From assembly GCF_000235505.1 (NCBI RefSeq), contig NZ_JH379027.1, forward strand, positions 2,255,480 through 2,307,966: DNA of 52,487 bases, in the 5' to 3' direction. Source of the stretch: Hungatella hathewayi WAL-18680. GTDB taxonomy: Bacteria; Bacillota; Clostridia; Lachnospirales; Lachnospiraceae. This document shows, in pieces, positions 7,031 through 14,089 of the stretch. The position numbers and the translations under genes were made by a program. Position 1 is the stretch's first letter. Every line of letters begins with the position of its first letter. The notes under the pieces are model-generated. The model saw nothing but the letters and a program-made list of their open reading frames with translations, was not told where the DNA came from and searched no databases.

Positions 7031-7540
7031 ATGTTGAAATTGGTAAAGTTAGAGGAAACGTATATGCCGCAGATGGCGGACATGATGGATGAGTGGAGTG
7101 CTTCCGGAGAGAGAATTGTTCCGTATGTGTTGACGAAGGCGGACTATCATAGGTATCAGGATTATGTGGAGAGTCTGGAGGTAACCAGTGAAGGGAACGG
7201 CCTGGTGCCGGATTCCACTTATTTCTGTCTGGATGATGACAGGGACATGTTCCTGGGAGCTGTGAATATCCGTCATAAGCTGAATGAGAAACTCCTGCTA
7301 AACGGCGGCCATATCGGGGATGGCATCCGCCCTTCGGAGAGGGGAAAGGGGTATGGGACGAAGATGATAGCCATGGCGTTGGAGAAATGCAGGGAGCTGG
7401 GGATTGACAGAGTCCTGATGGTCTGCGACAGAAACAATGCCGCGTCAGCAAGAACGATTGTAAAAAATGGCGGAGTCATGGAAAATGAGATAGAAGTCGA
7501 CGGGGTGATGGAGCAGAGATACTGGATTGATATCAGATAA
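7031..7540 (+). CDS. GNAT-family N-acetyltransferase
   Basis: 169-aa acetyltransferase using acetyl-CoA. Strand beta-4 FLGAVNIRHKLN leads to the acetyl-CoA-binding P-loop region RPSERGKGYGTKMIAMAL (R/Q-x-x-G-x-G/A type) and then LMVCDRNNAASARTIVKNGG, the usual C-terminal half of the fold. The start at 7031 follows GGGAGG with 8 nt spacing; an in-frame ATG at 6917 lies upstream of the promoter and is discarded. The acceptor is unknown. The C-terminal EVDGVMEQRYWIDI resembles GNATs acting on small molecules. It is monocistronic, with its own consensus promoter and a leader terminator, an arrangement common for inducible resistance-type genes. Confidence 0.85.
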   Translation: MLKLVKLEETYMPQMADMMDEWSASGERIVPYVLTKADYHRYQDYVESLEVTSEGNGLVPDSTYFCLDDDRDMFLGAVNIRHKLNEKLLLNGGHIGDGIRPSERGKGYGTKMIAMALEKCRELGIDRVLMVCDRNNAASARTIVKNGGVMENEIEVDGVMEQRYWIDIR

Positions 7541-7602
7541 AACTGGCGGCCATCTGGACCGTACATGGTTGGGGGATATAGGAGATAATTCTTCGGCAGA
7601 TG

Positions 7603-7631
7603 TTGACAATAGGAACCTATTTGTCTATAAT
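7603..7631 (+). promoter_or_regulatory. Consensus sigma-A promoter of the repeat RNA
   Basis: TTGACA (7603-7608), 17 bp, TATAAT (7626-7631): the second perfect consensus promoter within 700 bp. The 11 bases GATGTTGACAA are shared with the GNAT promoter. Transcription would start near 7638 and run directly into the 42-bp repeats. Confidence 0.85.
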
Positions 7632-7662
7632 AAAGTTAAGAAATCTTAGTGATTTCATACCT

Positions 7663-7774
7663 TTCGCAATGTAGGACAAAAAACATTGTATGATACAAAG
7701 ATGCTTCACAATGTGCAATAAAAAACATTGTACAATACAAATACCCTTCACAATGTGGGACAAAAAACATTGTA
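7663..7774 (+). repeat. 42-bp tandem repeat array (2.7 units)
   Basis: Units 7663-7704, 7705-7746 and 7747-7774 are contiguous with no spacers, so this is not a CRISPR. The units vary mainly at positions 11-15, 28-30 and 37-41. An open frame crosses the array but has no ribosome site there. Confidence 0.9.
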
Positions 7775-7803
7775 ACAAAAGCCCTTTTAAGAGGGCTTTT
7801 GTT
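7774..7803 (+). terminator. Terminator between repeat RNA and toxin remnant
   Basis: AACAAAAGCCCT (7774-7785) and AGGGCTTTTGTT (7792-7803) form a perfect 12-bp stem with a 6-nt loop. The next gene starts 16 bp later, so it is expressed only by readthrough, as in type III toxin-antitoxin operons. Confidence 0.85.
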
Positions 7804-7818
7804 GTACCAAGGAGAGAA

Positions 7819-8034
7819 ATGGTATTAAATGGGATGCATTTTGGTAAGAATGAGTTTTATGAAATTATTCGGAAATTAGGCAGACAATGGAATGATTTTA
7901 GAGAGCGTCCGCTCTTCTGTTTGATGAAATCGAGTAAAAATTATTTGATTGATGAGATACATGACAGAGCATTTAAGGAAGCTGCATTAACACAGGAGCA
8001 GGAGTATGAAAGCACAGCGGAAACAACGCCGTAG
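7819..8034 (+). pseudogene. Truncated type III toxin (CptN/ToxN-like) remnant
   Basis: 71-aa frame with ATG at 7819 after AGGAGAG. The first part, NEFYEIIRKLGRQWNDFRERP then LFCLMKSSKN, resembles from memory the N-terminus of CptN-type endoribonuclease toxins of Clostridia, which continue into a YWAIPMG-like core. Here that core is absent: after about residue 38 the sequence jumps to IHDRAFKEAALTQEQEYEST, a helical tail. Type III toxins are usually about 150-200 aa, so an internal deletion is likely and the product is probably inactive. Its place right after repeats and terminator supports the assignment; the homology itself is a recollection and not a search result. The same frame is open upstream to 7690, inside the repeats, but without a ribosome site. 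Confidence 0.5.
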
Positions 8035-8050
8035 CTGTGGGGGTGAGTGT

Positions 8051-8103
8051 AAAAAAGGATGGCGGCGGATATAGAATTTGATATATCATTTACCACCGTC
8101 ATC
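8051..8103 (-). terminator. Terminator of the lacI-type gene
   Basis: On the minus strand GATGACGGTGG and CCGCCGCCATC can pair with one mismatch and one G-U pair, with an inner GATATA/TATATC stem, followed by CTTTTTT (8057-8051). It lies 20 bp after the regulator stop at 8123. Confidence 0.7.
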
Positions 8104-8122
8104 TACACCTCTCCACAGCACC

Positions 8123-9130
8123 CTACACCGACTTCCGGTTGATAACTTTCGTCCCGATTTCTATCTTCACCGGGCAGTGGTCGGGGGATTCGATGATTTG
8201 GATGAGGCGGCTGACGGCCATCTGGCCCATGTATTGTTTGGGGACGTGGACAGTGCTGAGGGCCGGCTCAATGTAGGTGCACAGGGGCATGTTGTCGAAG
8301 CCGATGATGCTGACATCCCGGGGGATGACGTAGCCCATCTCCTTGATGGCTTTCATGGCGCCGGCTGCGATTAAATCGTTGTCGGCGAAGTAGCAGCGGG
8401 AGAGCTCTTCCCCGGATTTTAACAGTTCCAGCATATCCTCGCAGGCCCCTTCCATGGAGGGGGAGAGGGAGAGTACCTGGGACTTGGAGGGGGAAAGGCC
8501 GTTTTCGCGGATGGCTTTGTAAAAGCCGTCGGTTCGCTCCTGAAAGTTGCCGATGGGGTAGGAGGAGCGCAGGTAGCCTGGCTGGCTCTTGGTCTTGTGG
8601 ATGAGGAAGTCCGTGGCCTGGTAGGCGCCCTGAAAGTTGTTAATCAGGACGCAGTCGAATTCCAAATCCCGGAAATAGGTGTCCAGCACCACCAAAGGGA
8701 TGCCCAGCTTCTCGAAGGGCTTGAAATCCTCCATCGTCATCTCCGTGGCGAGGAGAATCATCCCGTTGCAGTAGGAGAGACTGGATAACTGCCTGGGCAG
8801 GCTGTCGTCCGCATACAGATAATTGATATTCAGGCTGTAACGGGCCTGACGGCAGGCCAGGTCGATGCCCTCGGTCAGCTGGTTAAAAAAGGGAGTGTCC
8901 GTTACAACGGCGCCGTGTTTTTTGAAAATGACAAAAGACACGGTGCCTTTTTCTATCTGTGGCTCCTTTGGCTCCTGAATCCGGGAGAAATCATAGCCCT
9001 GCTCCCTGGCGGTCTTTAAGACCCGCTGCCTGGTGGCGGTGCTGACTCCCGCCTTGTTATTCAGCGCCATGGAAACGGCCGCTTCCGATAACTGCAGCAT
9101 TTTCGCTAATTCTTTGGCTGTAATCGACAT
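8123..9130 (-). CDS. LacI-family transcriptional regulator
   Basis: 335-aa regulator. The N-terminal HTH (AKELAKMLQLSEAAVSMALN, then a hinge ending near residue 55) is followed by a periplasmic-binding-protein-like sensor domain with NGMILLATEMTMEDF, LVVLDTYF and DVSIIGFDNMPLCTYIEPAL, the standard LacI/GalR C-terminal motifs. It is transcribed away from the glycan locus that starts at 9404 and is its likely repressor. A 13-bp perfect palindrome at 9355-9367 just upstream of the isomerase gene is a candidate operator. The inducer is unknown, presumably a sugar released by the downstream glycosidases. Confidence 0.9.
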   Translation of the reverse strand: MSITAKELAKMLQLSEAAVSMALNNKAGVSTATRQRVLKTAREQGYDFSRIQEPKEPQIEKGTVSFVIFKKHGAVVTDTPFFNQLTEGIDLACRQARYSLNINYLYADDSLPRQLSSLSYCNGMILLATEMTMEDFKPFEKLGIPLVVLDTYFRDLEFDCVLINNFQGAYQATDFLIHKTKSQPGYLRSSYPIGNFQERTDGFYKAIRENGLSPSKSQVLSLSPSMEGACEDMLELLKSGEELSRCYFADNDLIAAGAMKAIKEMGYVIPRDVSIIGFDNMPLCTYIEPALSTVHVPKQYMGQMAVSRLIQIIESPDHCPVKIEIGTKVINRKSV

Positions 9131-9403
9131 AAAACTTCTCCCTTCTCCGATTCGTGAATCTCTCTATTTATAACATGGATTCTGACATGATTAACGTGAC
9201 TGCCCAATCATCATATCCCATATAAACATATCTTCCATCGTTCTCTACCATAAAGAATATACGATTAAGTAAATTAAGTCAATTAAATTCGATTTATTAC
9301 TTAATATTAAGTTGAAATTAAGTTGGCATTTAGATATCATTTGCTCAAAGGAACCGTGATAATCACGAACATTCTAAATAATAACCTTTGGGAGGTATTC
9401 AAA
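9131..9403. promoter_or_regulatory. Divergent control region with LacI-type operator
   Basis: CGTGATAATCACG (9355-9367) is a perfect palindrome with one central base, 37 bp before the isomerase start, in the size range of LacI-family operators. GATTC-GT-GAATC (9149-9160) is a shorter palindrome near the regulator start. Between them is AT-rich DNA with TTAAGT repeated at 9265, 9274, 9307 and 9318 plus inverted ACTTAA near 9298, probably part of the promoter or a second binding site. No clear consensus promoter could be placed. Confidence 0.5.
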
Positions 9404-10804
9404 ATGACGAAAATAGTAATCGGTTTGGCACCAACAAGGAGAAGCATCTTCTCCGCCCCTGACGCGGTAAAGTTCGCGGACTTAACCAGAAAACGCTTAA
9501 GGGAATTAAGCGTGGAATTTGTGGACATCGACGACATTGCTGAGGACGGCCTGCTCCACAGTGAGGAGGACCGCATCAAGATTGCGGAGAAATTCAAAGC
9601 GGCGAAGGTGGACGGTCTCTTCTTCCCCCACGGGAACTTCGGGACGGAGTATGAGGTGGCCAGACTGGCGAAGGAACTGAACGTGCCGGTTCTCCTCTGG
9701 GGACCGAGAGACGAGCGGCCGGATGAGAATGGCATCCGCCTGCGAGACAGCCAGTGCGGCCTGTTTGCCACCGGAAAAGTACTTAGGAGATTCCAGGTGC
9801 CATTTACATATATGACCAACTGCCGCTTAGAGGATGCGGAGTTTGAGCGGGGAGTCCGGGATTTCCTGGCGGTCTGCAACGTGGTGAAAGCATTTCGAAG
9901 CACCAGAATCCTTCAGATTGGGCCGAGACCCTTTGATTTCTGGTCCACCATGTGCAACGAGGGCGAACTGCTGGAGAAATTCAATATCCAGTTATCCCCC
10001 ATCCCAATGCCGGAGCTGACCTGTGAGGTGAAAAAGGCGCTGGAGGAGAAGACGGAGGTGGCTGAAGTGGTCGCCTACTGCCGGGAACATTTTAACATCG
10101 CCATCAAGGACAACGAGCTGGAACATGTAGCCGCCTTAAAAGTCGCCATGAAACGCCTCACCGTAAAATACGGCTGCAACGCCATCGCCATCCAGTGCTG
10201 GAACGCCCTCCAGGGCGAGCTTGGCATCATGCCCTGCGCGGCCAACTCCCTGTTAAATGAGGAGGGGATTCCGGTGGTGTGCGAGACCGACATCCACGGC
10301 GCCATCACAGCGATTATGGCGGAGGCCGCCGGAATGGACGAGGCGAGAACCTTCTTTGCCGATTGGACCGTGAGACATCCCGACAATGAGAACGGAGAAC
10401 TGCTCCAGCACTGCGGCCCGTGGCCCTTGTCAGTGGCAAAAGAGAAACCTTCGATCGGCTACCCGCTGGCCTTCGACCATCCGGGCGCGGTGGAAGCCCT
10501 TGCAAAGGACGGGGAAATGACCCTGTGCCGCTTTGACGGCGACAACGGGGAATACTCCCTTCTTCTGGGAAATGCCCGCGGCGTGGAGGGTCCTTACACC
10601 AAGGGAACCTACGTGTGGGTGGAGGTGGAAAATTTAAAACGCCTGGAAGCCAAAATCGTGGAAGGACCGTACATCCACCACTGCGTGGGAATCCACAAGG
10701 ACGTAGTGCCGGTGTTATATGAGGCATGTAAATATCTTGGCATCAAGCCGGACCTGTACGACCCGGTAGAGGAGCAGGTGAAGGCATATCTGCGTGGCGA
10801 GTGA
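9404..10804 (+). CDS. L-fucose/arabinose isomerase-family enzyme (candidate apiose isomerase)
   Basis: 466-aa protein starting at ATG 9404, 8 nt after GGGAGG. The N-terminal half has the Rossmann-like layers of fucose/arabinose isomerases (DGLFFPHGNFGTEYEVARLA, VPVLLWGPRDERP) and the C-terminal half the metal/substrate region (CWNALQGELGIMPCAANSLL, VVCETDIHGAITAIM, GPYIHHCVGIHKDV). It is expected to interconvert an aldose and a ketose with a divalent metal. It heads a tight operon with a split transketolase and an FGGY kinase. Together with the GH140-like enzyme at 28794, this matches the isomerase-kinase-transketolase route known for D-apiose, so D-apiose to D-apulose is my preferred guess. 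L-fucose or L-arabinose remain alternatives. Confidence 0.75.
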   Translation: MTKIVIGLAPTRRSIFSAPDAVKFADLTRKRLRELSVEFVDIDDIAEDGLLHSEEDRIKIAEKFKAAKVDGLFFPHGNFGTEYEVARLAKELNVPVLLWGPRDERPDENGIRLRDSQCGLFATGKVLRRFQVPFTYMTNCRLEDAEFERGVRDFLAVCNVVKAFRSTRILQIGPRPFDFWSTMCNEGELLEKFNIQLSPIPMPELTCEVKKALEEKTEVAEVVAYCREHFNIAIKDNELEHVAALKVAMKRLTVKYGCNAIAIQCWNALQGELGIMPCAANSLLNEEGIPVVCETDIHGAITAIMAEAAGMDEARTFFADWTVRHPDNENGELLQHCGPWPLSVAKEKPSIGYPLAFDHPGAVEALAKDGEMTLCRFDGDNGEYSLLLGNARGVEGPYTKGTYVWVEVENLKRLEAKIVEGPYIHHCVGIHKDVVPVLYEACKYLGIKPDLYDPVEEQVKAYLRGE

Positions 10805-10818
10805 GAAAGGGGATAACC

Positions 10819-11652
10819 ATGGAAAATTATAAAGCATTTTCATATGACATCAGAAAAAATATTGTAGATATCATTGTGGCCGGGGGCGGCGGACATATCG
10901 GCGGCGATATGAGCGTGACCGACATTTTGCTGACACTGTACTTCCGTGTGATGAACATTTCCCCGGAAAATAGGGACGACGAGAACCGGGATATGTTTGT
11001 GATGAGCAAAGGCCACTGTGTGGAGGCGCTGTACGCGGTGCTGGCGGCGAAGGGATTTTTCCCGCTGGAGGAAGTGAAGGAGCAGTTCTCCAGATTCGGC
11101 TCCAAATTCATTGGCCACCCCAACAACAAACTGCCAGGCATCGAGATGAACAGCGGTTCCCTGGGACACGGTCTGCCGGTCAGCATCGGCATGGCCCTGG
11201 CGTCCAGAATGGATAACCGCCAAAACCGCATTTACGTGGTAATGGGAGACGGGGAGCTGGCGGAAGGCTCCGTGTGGGAGGGCGCCATGGCGGCCGGTAT
11301 GTACCATCTTGACAACCTCTGCGCCGTAGTGGACCGGAACCGTCTTCAGATTTCCGGCGGCACCGAGGAGGTCATGGCCCACGACAGCCAGACAGAGCGG
11401 TGGTCCAGTTTTGGCTGGAATGTCATCGACGTGGCGGACGGCAACGACAGTGAGCAGCTGCTTGCGGCCTTTGAGGAGGCGAAAACCGTCAAGGGAAAAC
11501 CGACGGTGGTGATTGCCAACACCGTGAAGGGCTGTGGTTCCGCCGTGATGGAACACAAGGCGGCCTGGCATCATCATGTGCCAACCGCGGAAGAATATGC
11601 ACAGATTATCAAAGATTTTGAAGCGAGAAAGGAAGTGGCCCTGAATGAATAA
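10819..11652 (+). CDS. Transketolase, N-terminal (TPP-binding) subunit
   Basis: 277-aa thiamine-diphosphate-binding subunit. The motif GDG (VVMGDGELAEGSVWEGAM, continuing to CAVVDRNRLQISG) is the TPP/Mg site; SKGHCVEALYAVLA and NSGSLGHGLPVSIGMAL are typical of transketolases. The start at 10819 follows AAAGGGG; a GTG at 10801 overlaps the previous gene and has no ribosome site. The partner subunit follows with an 8-bp overlap. Split transketolases act either in the pentose phosphate pathway or on unusual sugars, for example the two-subunit apulose-4-phosphate transketolase (AptA/AptB). The neighbouring isomerase, kinase and apiosidase-like genes favour the second role, as inference. Confidence 0.9.
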   Translation: MENYKAFSYDIRKNIVDIIVAGGGGHIGGDMSVTDILLTLYFRVMNISPENRDDENRDMFVMSKGHCVEALYAVLAAKGFFPLEEVKEQFSRFGSKFIGHPNNKLPGIEMNSGSLGHGLPVSIGMALASRMDNRQNRIYVVMGDGELAEGSVWEGAMAAGMYHLDNLCAVVDRNRLQISGGTEEVMAHDSQTERWSSFGWNVIDVADGNDSEQLLAAFEEAKTVKGKPTVVIANTVKGCGSAVMEHKAAWHHHVPTAEEYAQIIKDFEARKEVALNE

Positions 11653-12580
11653 GATACCAAACCGCGCCGCCATCTGCCAGGTGCTGATGGATACGGCAAA
11701 AGAAGACAAGGACATTGTGGTACTCTGCAGTGATTCCAGGGGAAGCGCTTCCCTCACCCCGTTTGTGGATGCGTTTCCGGAGCAGTTTGTGGAGGTGGGG
11801 ATTGCGGAGCAGAATCTGGTGAGTATCTCCGCCGGCCTTGCCAAATGCGGGAAACGCCCCTTTGCGGCATCCCCGGCCTGTTTTTTGTCCACCAGAAGCT
11901 ATGAGCAGATTAAGGTGGATGTGGCCTATTCAAATACCAACGTGAAGTTAATCGGAATCAGCGGCGGCGTCAGTTACGGCGCTCTGGGCATGAGTCATCA
12001 CTCCTGCCAGGATATCGCCGGAATTTCCGCTATTCCCAATATGAGAATCTACATTCCCAGCGACCGCCATCAGACGGCGTGCCTGATAAAAGAGCTGACA
12101 AAGGACGATAAACCGGCCTATATCCGGGTGGGACGAAACCCGGTGGAAGATATTTATGAGGAGGGAAATGTTCCGTTTCAGATGGATCAGGCCACGGTTT
12201 TGTCGGAAGGGACGGATATCGCCATCATTGCCTGCGGCGAGATGACGGCTCCGGCAAAAAAAGCGGCGGAGCTGTTGAAAAATGAGGGAAAAACCGTTAC
12301 ACTTTTAGATATGTACTGTGTGAAACCCATTGACGCCGAGGTGGTCATCCGGGCGGCGAAGCAGTGCCGCGGGGTGATTACGGTGGAGGAGCATTCCCCA
12401 TACGGCGGACTGGGGGCGATGGTGAGCCAGATTGTGTCGGCAAACTGCCCGAAAAAGGTTATTAACATGTCACTGCCGGATGCGCCGGTGATTACGGGGA
12501 CCTCCGGTGAGGTGTTTGATTACTACGGGCTGAATCCGGAGGGGATTGCCCGTCAGGCCCTCGAACTGCTGAAAGACTGA
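11645..12580 (+). CDS. Transketolase, C-terminal subunit
   Basis: 311-aa partner subunit carrying the pyrimidine-binding domain (EVGIAEQNLVSISAGLAKCG, with the catalytic Glu), the GALGMSHHSCQDIAGISAIP loop and the C-terminal domain (LLDMYCVKPIDAEVV, VEEHSPYGGLGAMVS). Together with the preceding gene it makes a complete transketolase of about 590 residues. It overlaps the previous gene by 8 bp, which implies equal translation of the two subunits. It is followed after 11 bp by the FGGY kinase. Confidence 0.92.
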   Translation: MNKIPNRAAICQVLMDTAKEDKDIVVLCSDSRGSASLTPFVDAFPEQFVEVGIAEQNLVSISAGLAKCGKRPFAASPACFLSTRSYEQIKVDVAYSNTNVKLIGISGGVSYGALGMSHHSCQDIAGISAIPNMRIYIPSDRHQTACLIKELTKDDKPAYIRVGRNPVEDIYEEGNVPFQMDQATVLSEGTDIAIIACGEMTAPAKKAAELLKNEGKTVTLLDMYCVKPIDAEVVIRAAKQCRGVITVEEHSPYGGLGAMVSQIVSANCPKKVINMSLPDAPVITGTSGEVFDYYGLNPEGIARQALELLKD

Positions 12581-12591
12581 GAGGTGGCGCT

Positions 12592-14067
12592 GTGAAGTAT
12601 ATCATTGGAATTGACCAGAGTACCCAGGGGACCAAGGCGCTGCTGTTTGACGAGCAGGCCAGACTTCTGGGGCGGACGGATAAGAATCACCGACAGATTA
12701 TCAGCCGTGAGGGGTACATTTCCCATCATCCGGAGGAACTGTATGAGAACACCCTGGAGGTGGTGCGGCGGCTGGTGGAGGAGCAGAGAATTCCGGTGGA
12801 GGATATCTGCGGCATCGGAATCAGCAACCAGCGGGAGACCACGGTGATGTGGGAGAAGGAGACGGGACGGCCGGTGTGCGACGCCATTGTGTGGCAGTGC
12901 GCCAGGGCGGAGTGCGTCTGCCAGGGATTTACCGGGGAGCAGAAGGAGTATATTGCGGCCAACACGGGGATTCCGCTGTCGCCCTATTTTCCTGCGGCGA
13001 AAATGTCGTGGATTCTGAAGCACTGCGAGGAGGCAGGGAAGCTGGCGAAAGAGGGACGGCTGCTGGCCGGAACGGTTGACAGCTGGCTGCTCTACAAGCT
13101 GACCGGGGGGAAGGAGCATAAGACGGATTACTCCAATGCTTCCAGAACCCAGCTGTTTAACTTACATACGCTGTCGTGGGATGAGCAGATCTGTGCTATG
13201 TTTGGGATTCCTGTCAGCTGTCTGCCGGAGGTGAAGGATTCCAACTCCCTGTTTGGGATGACGGATTTGGAGGGACTGGCTGACAGGAAGATACCGATTC
13301 ACGCCATGATGGGGGACTCCCACGGGGCGCTGTACGGACAGGGATGCCATCAGCCGGGAATGGTGAAGGCCACCTATGGCACCGGCTCCTCCCTGATGAT
13401 GAATGTGGGCCGGGAGTTTATCGGCAGCAGTCATGGGATTGTGACTTCCTTAGCCTGGGGCATTGACGGCCAGGTGGACTATGTGCTGGAAGGAAATTTG
13501 AACTATACGGGGGCGGTTATCAGCTGGCTGAAGGATGATTTGCAGCTGATTGAGTCTGCGGGTGAGACGGAAAATCTGGCGAGGAATGCCAGCCAGGAGG
13601 ATACCACCTATCTGGTTCCGGCTTTCAGCGGACTGGGGGCGCCTTACTGGAAGAGTGATGGAAAGGCCATGATTTACGGCATGAACCGGGGGACCGGGAA
13701 GAAGGAGATTGTGAGGGCGGCGCTGGACTGCATCGCCTATCAGATTACGGATATTTTGAAGGCCATGGAGCTGGACAGCGGGATGACGATCGAGAAGCTG
13801 TGCGTGGACGGCGGTCCCACCAGAAATGGGTACCTGATGCAGTTCCAGAGCGACATGGGCGGGATGACCGTGGCTGTGCCGGACGCGGAGGAGTTGTCTG
13901 GTATGGGAGCGGCTTATCTGGCGGGGATTACCATGGGAGTGTTTACGAAGGAGCAGTCATTTTCCCGGTTACAGTACCGGGAGTATCGGGCGTCCATGGA
14001 TGAAGAGAGGAAACATGCGCTCTATGAAGGCTGGCTGGATGCCGTGAGACGGGTGCTTGGCCCGTGA
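12592..14067 (+). CDS. FGGY-family carbohydrate kinase (candidate apulose kinase)
   Basis: 491-aa kinase with a GTG start 5 nt after GAGGTGG. It has the N-terminal phosphate-1 motif GIDQSTQGTKALLFD, the glycerol-kinase-like ISNQRETTVMWEKETGRPV and AIVWQ, the adenosine-region YGTGSSLMMN and LCVDGGPTRNGYLMQFQSD, and a closing GMGAAYLAG. It resembles GlpK in the N-terminal half but sits in a sugar operon directly after transketolase genes, so the substrate is probably a ketose made by the isomerase at 9404. Phosphorylating apulose before the transketolase step would complete the apiose route. Xylulose and glycerol are alternatives that sequence inspection cannot exclude. Confidence 0.85.
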   Translation: MKYIIGIDQSTQGTKALLFDEQARLLGRTDKNHRQIISREGYISHHPEELYENTLEVVRRLVEEQRIPVEDICGIGISNQRETTVMWEKETGRPVCDAIVWQCARAECVCQGFTGEQKEYIAANTGIPLSPYFPAAKMSWILKHCEEAGKLAKEGRLLAGTVDSWLLYKLTGGKEHKTDYSNASRTQLFNLHTLSWDEQICAMFGIPVSCLPEVKDSNSLFGMTDLEGLADRKIPIHAMMGDSHGALYGQGCHQPGMVKATYGTGSSLMMNVGREFIGSSHGIVTSLAWGIDGQVDYVLEGNLNYTGAVISWLKDDLQLIESAGETENLARNASQEDTTYLVPAFSGLGAPYWKSDGKAMIYGMNRGTGKKEIVRAALDCIAYQITDILKAMELDSGMTIEKLCVDGGPTRNGYLMQFQSDMGGMTVAVPDAEELSGMGAAYLAGITMGVFTKEQSFSRLQYREYRASMDEERKHALYEGWLDAVRRVLGP

Positions 14068-14089
14068 TGGAAATGACAGGAGGAGAGAT

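Larger units (their letters stand above)
7638..7803 (+). ncRNA. Putative type III antitoxin repeat RNA
   Basis: Tandem repeats with an exact 42-bp period start at 7663, 7705 and 7747: two full units and a 28-nt partial. Each begins TTCRCAATGT, has an A-run, then ACATTGTA, so ACAATGT/ACATTGT can form a hairpin in every unit; the units end with ATACAAA. The array follows a consensus promoter and ends in a strong terminator (7774-7803), with a small gene 16 bp further. Promoter, repeats, terminator, toxin is the defining order of type III toxin-antitoxin systems (ToxIN, TenpIN, CptIN). The unit length is near what I recall for CptI RNAs. The RNA boundaries are inferred from the promoter and terminator. 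Confidence 0.6.

Noticed and set aside
7663-7774. CRISPR array
   Set aside because: The repeats are contiguous with a 42-bp period and no variable spacers, and no cas genes are near; a type III antitoxin-like RNA explains them better.
7690-7818. 43-residue N-terminal extension of the toxin-like frame through the repeats
   Set aside because: It would start inside the repeat RNA and cross the terminator without a ribosome site, whereas AGGAGAG precedes the ATG at 7819.
10805-10818. Thiamine (TPP) riboswitch before the transketolase genes
   Set aside because: Only 14 bp separate the genes; there is no room for such an element.
10840-11892. 350-codon minus-strand frame across the transketolase genes
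   Set aside because: It spans the junction of two well-supported genes, has no ribosome site and gives no recognisable protein.
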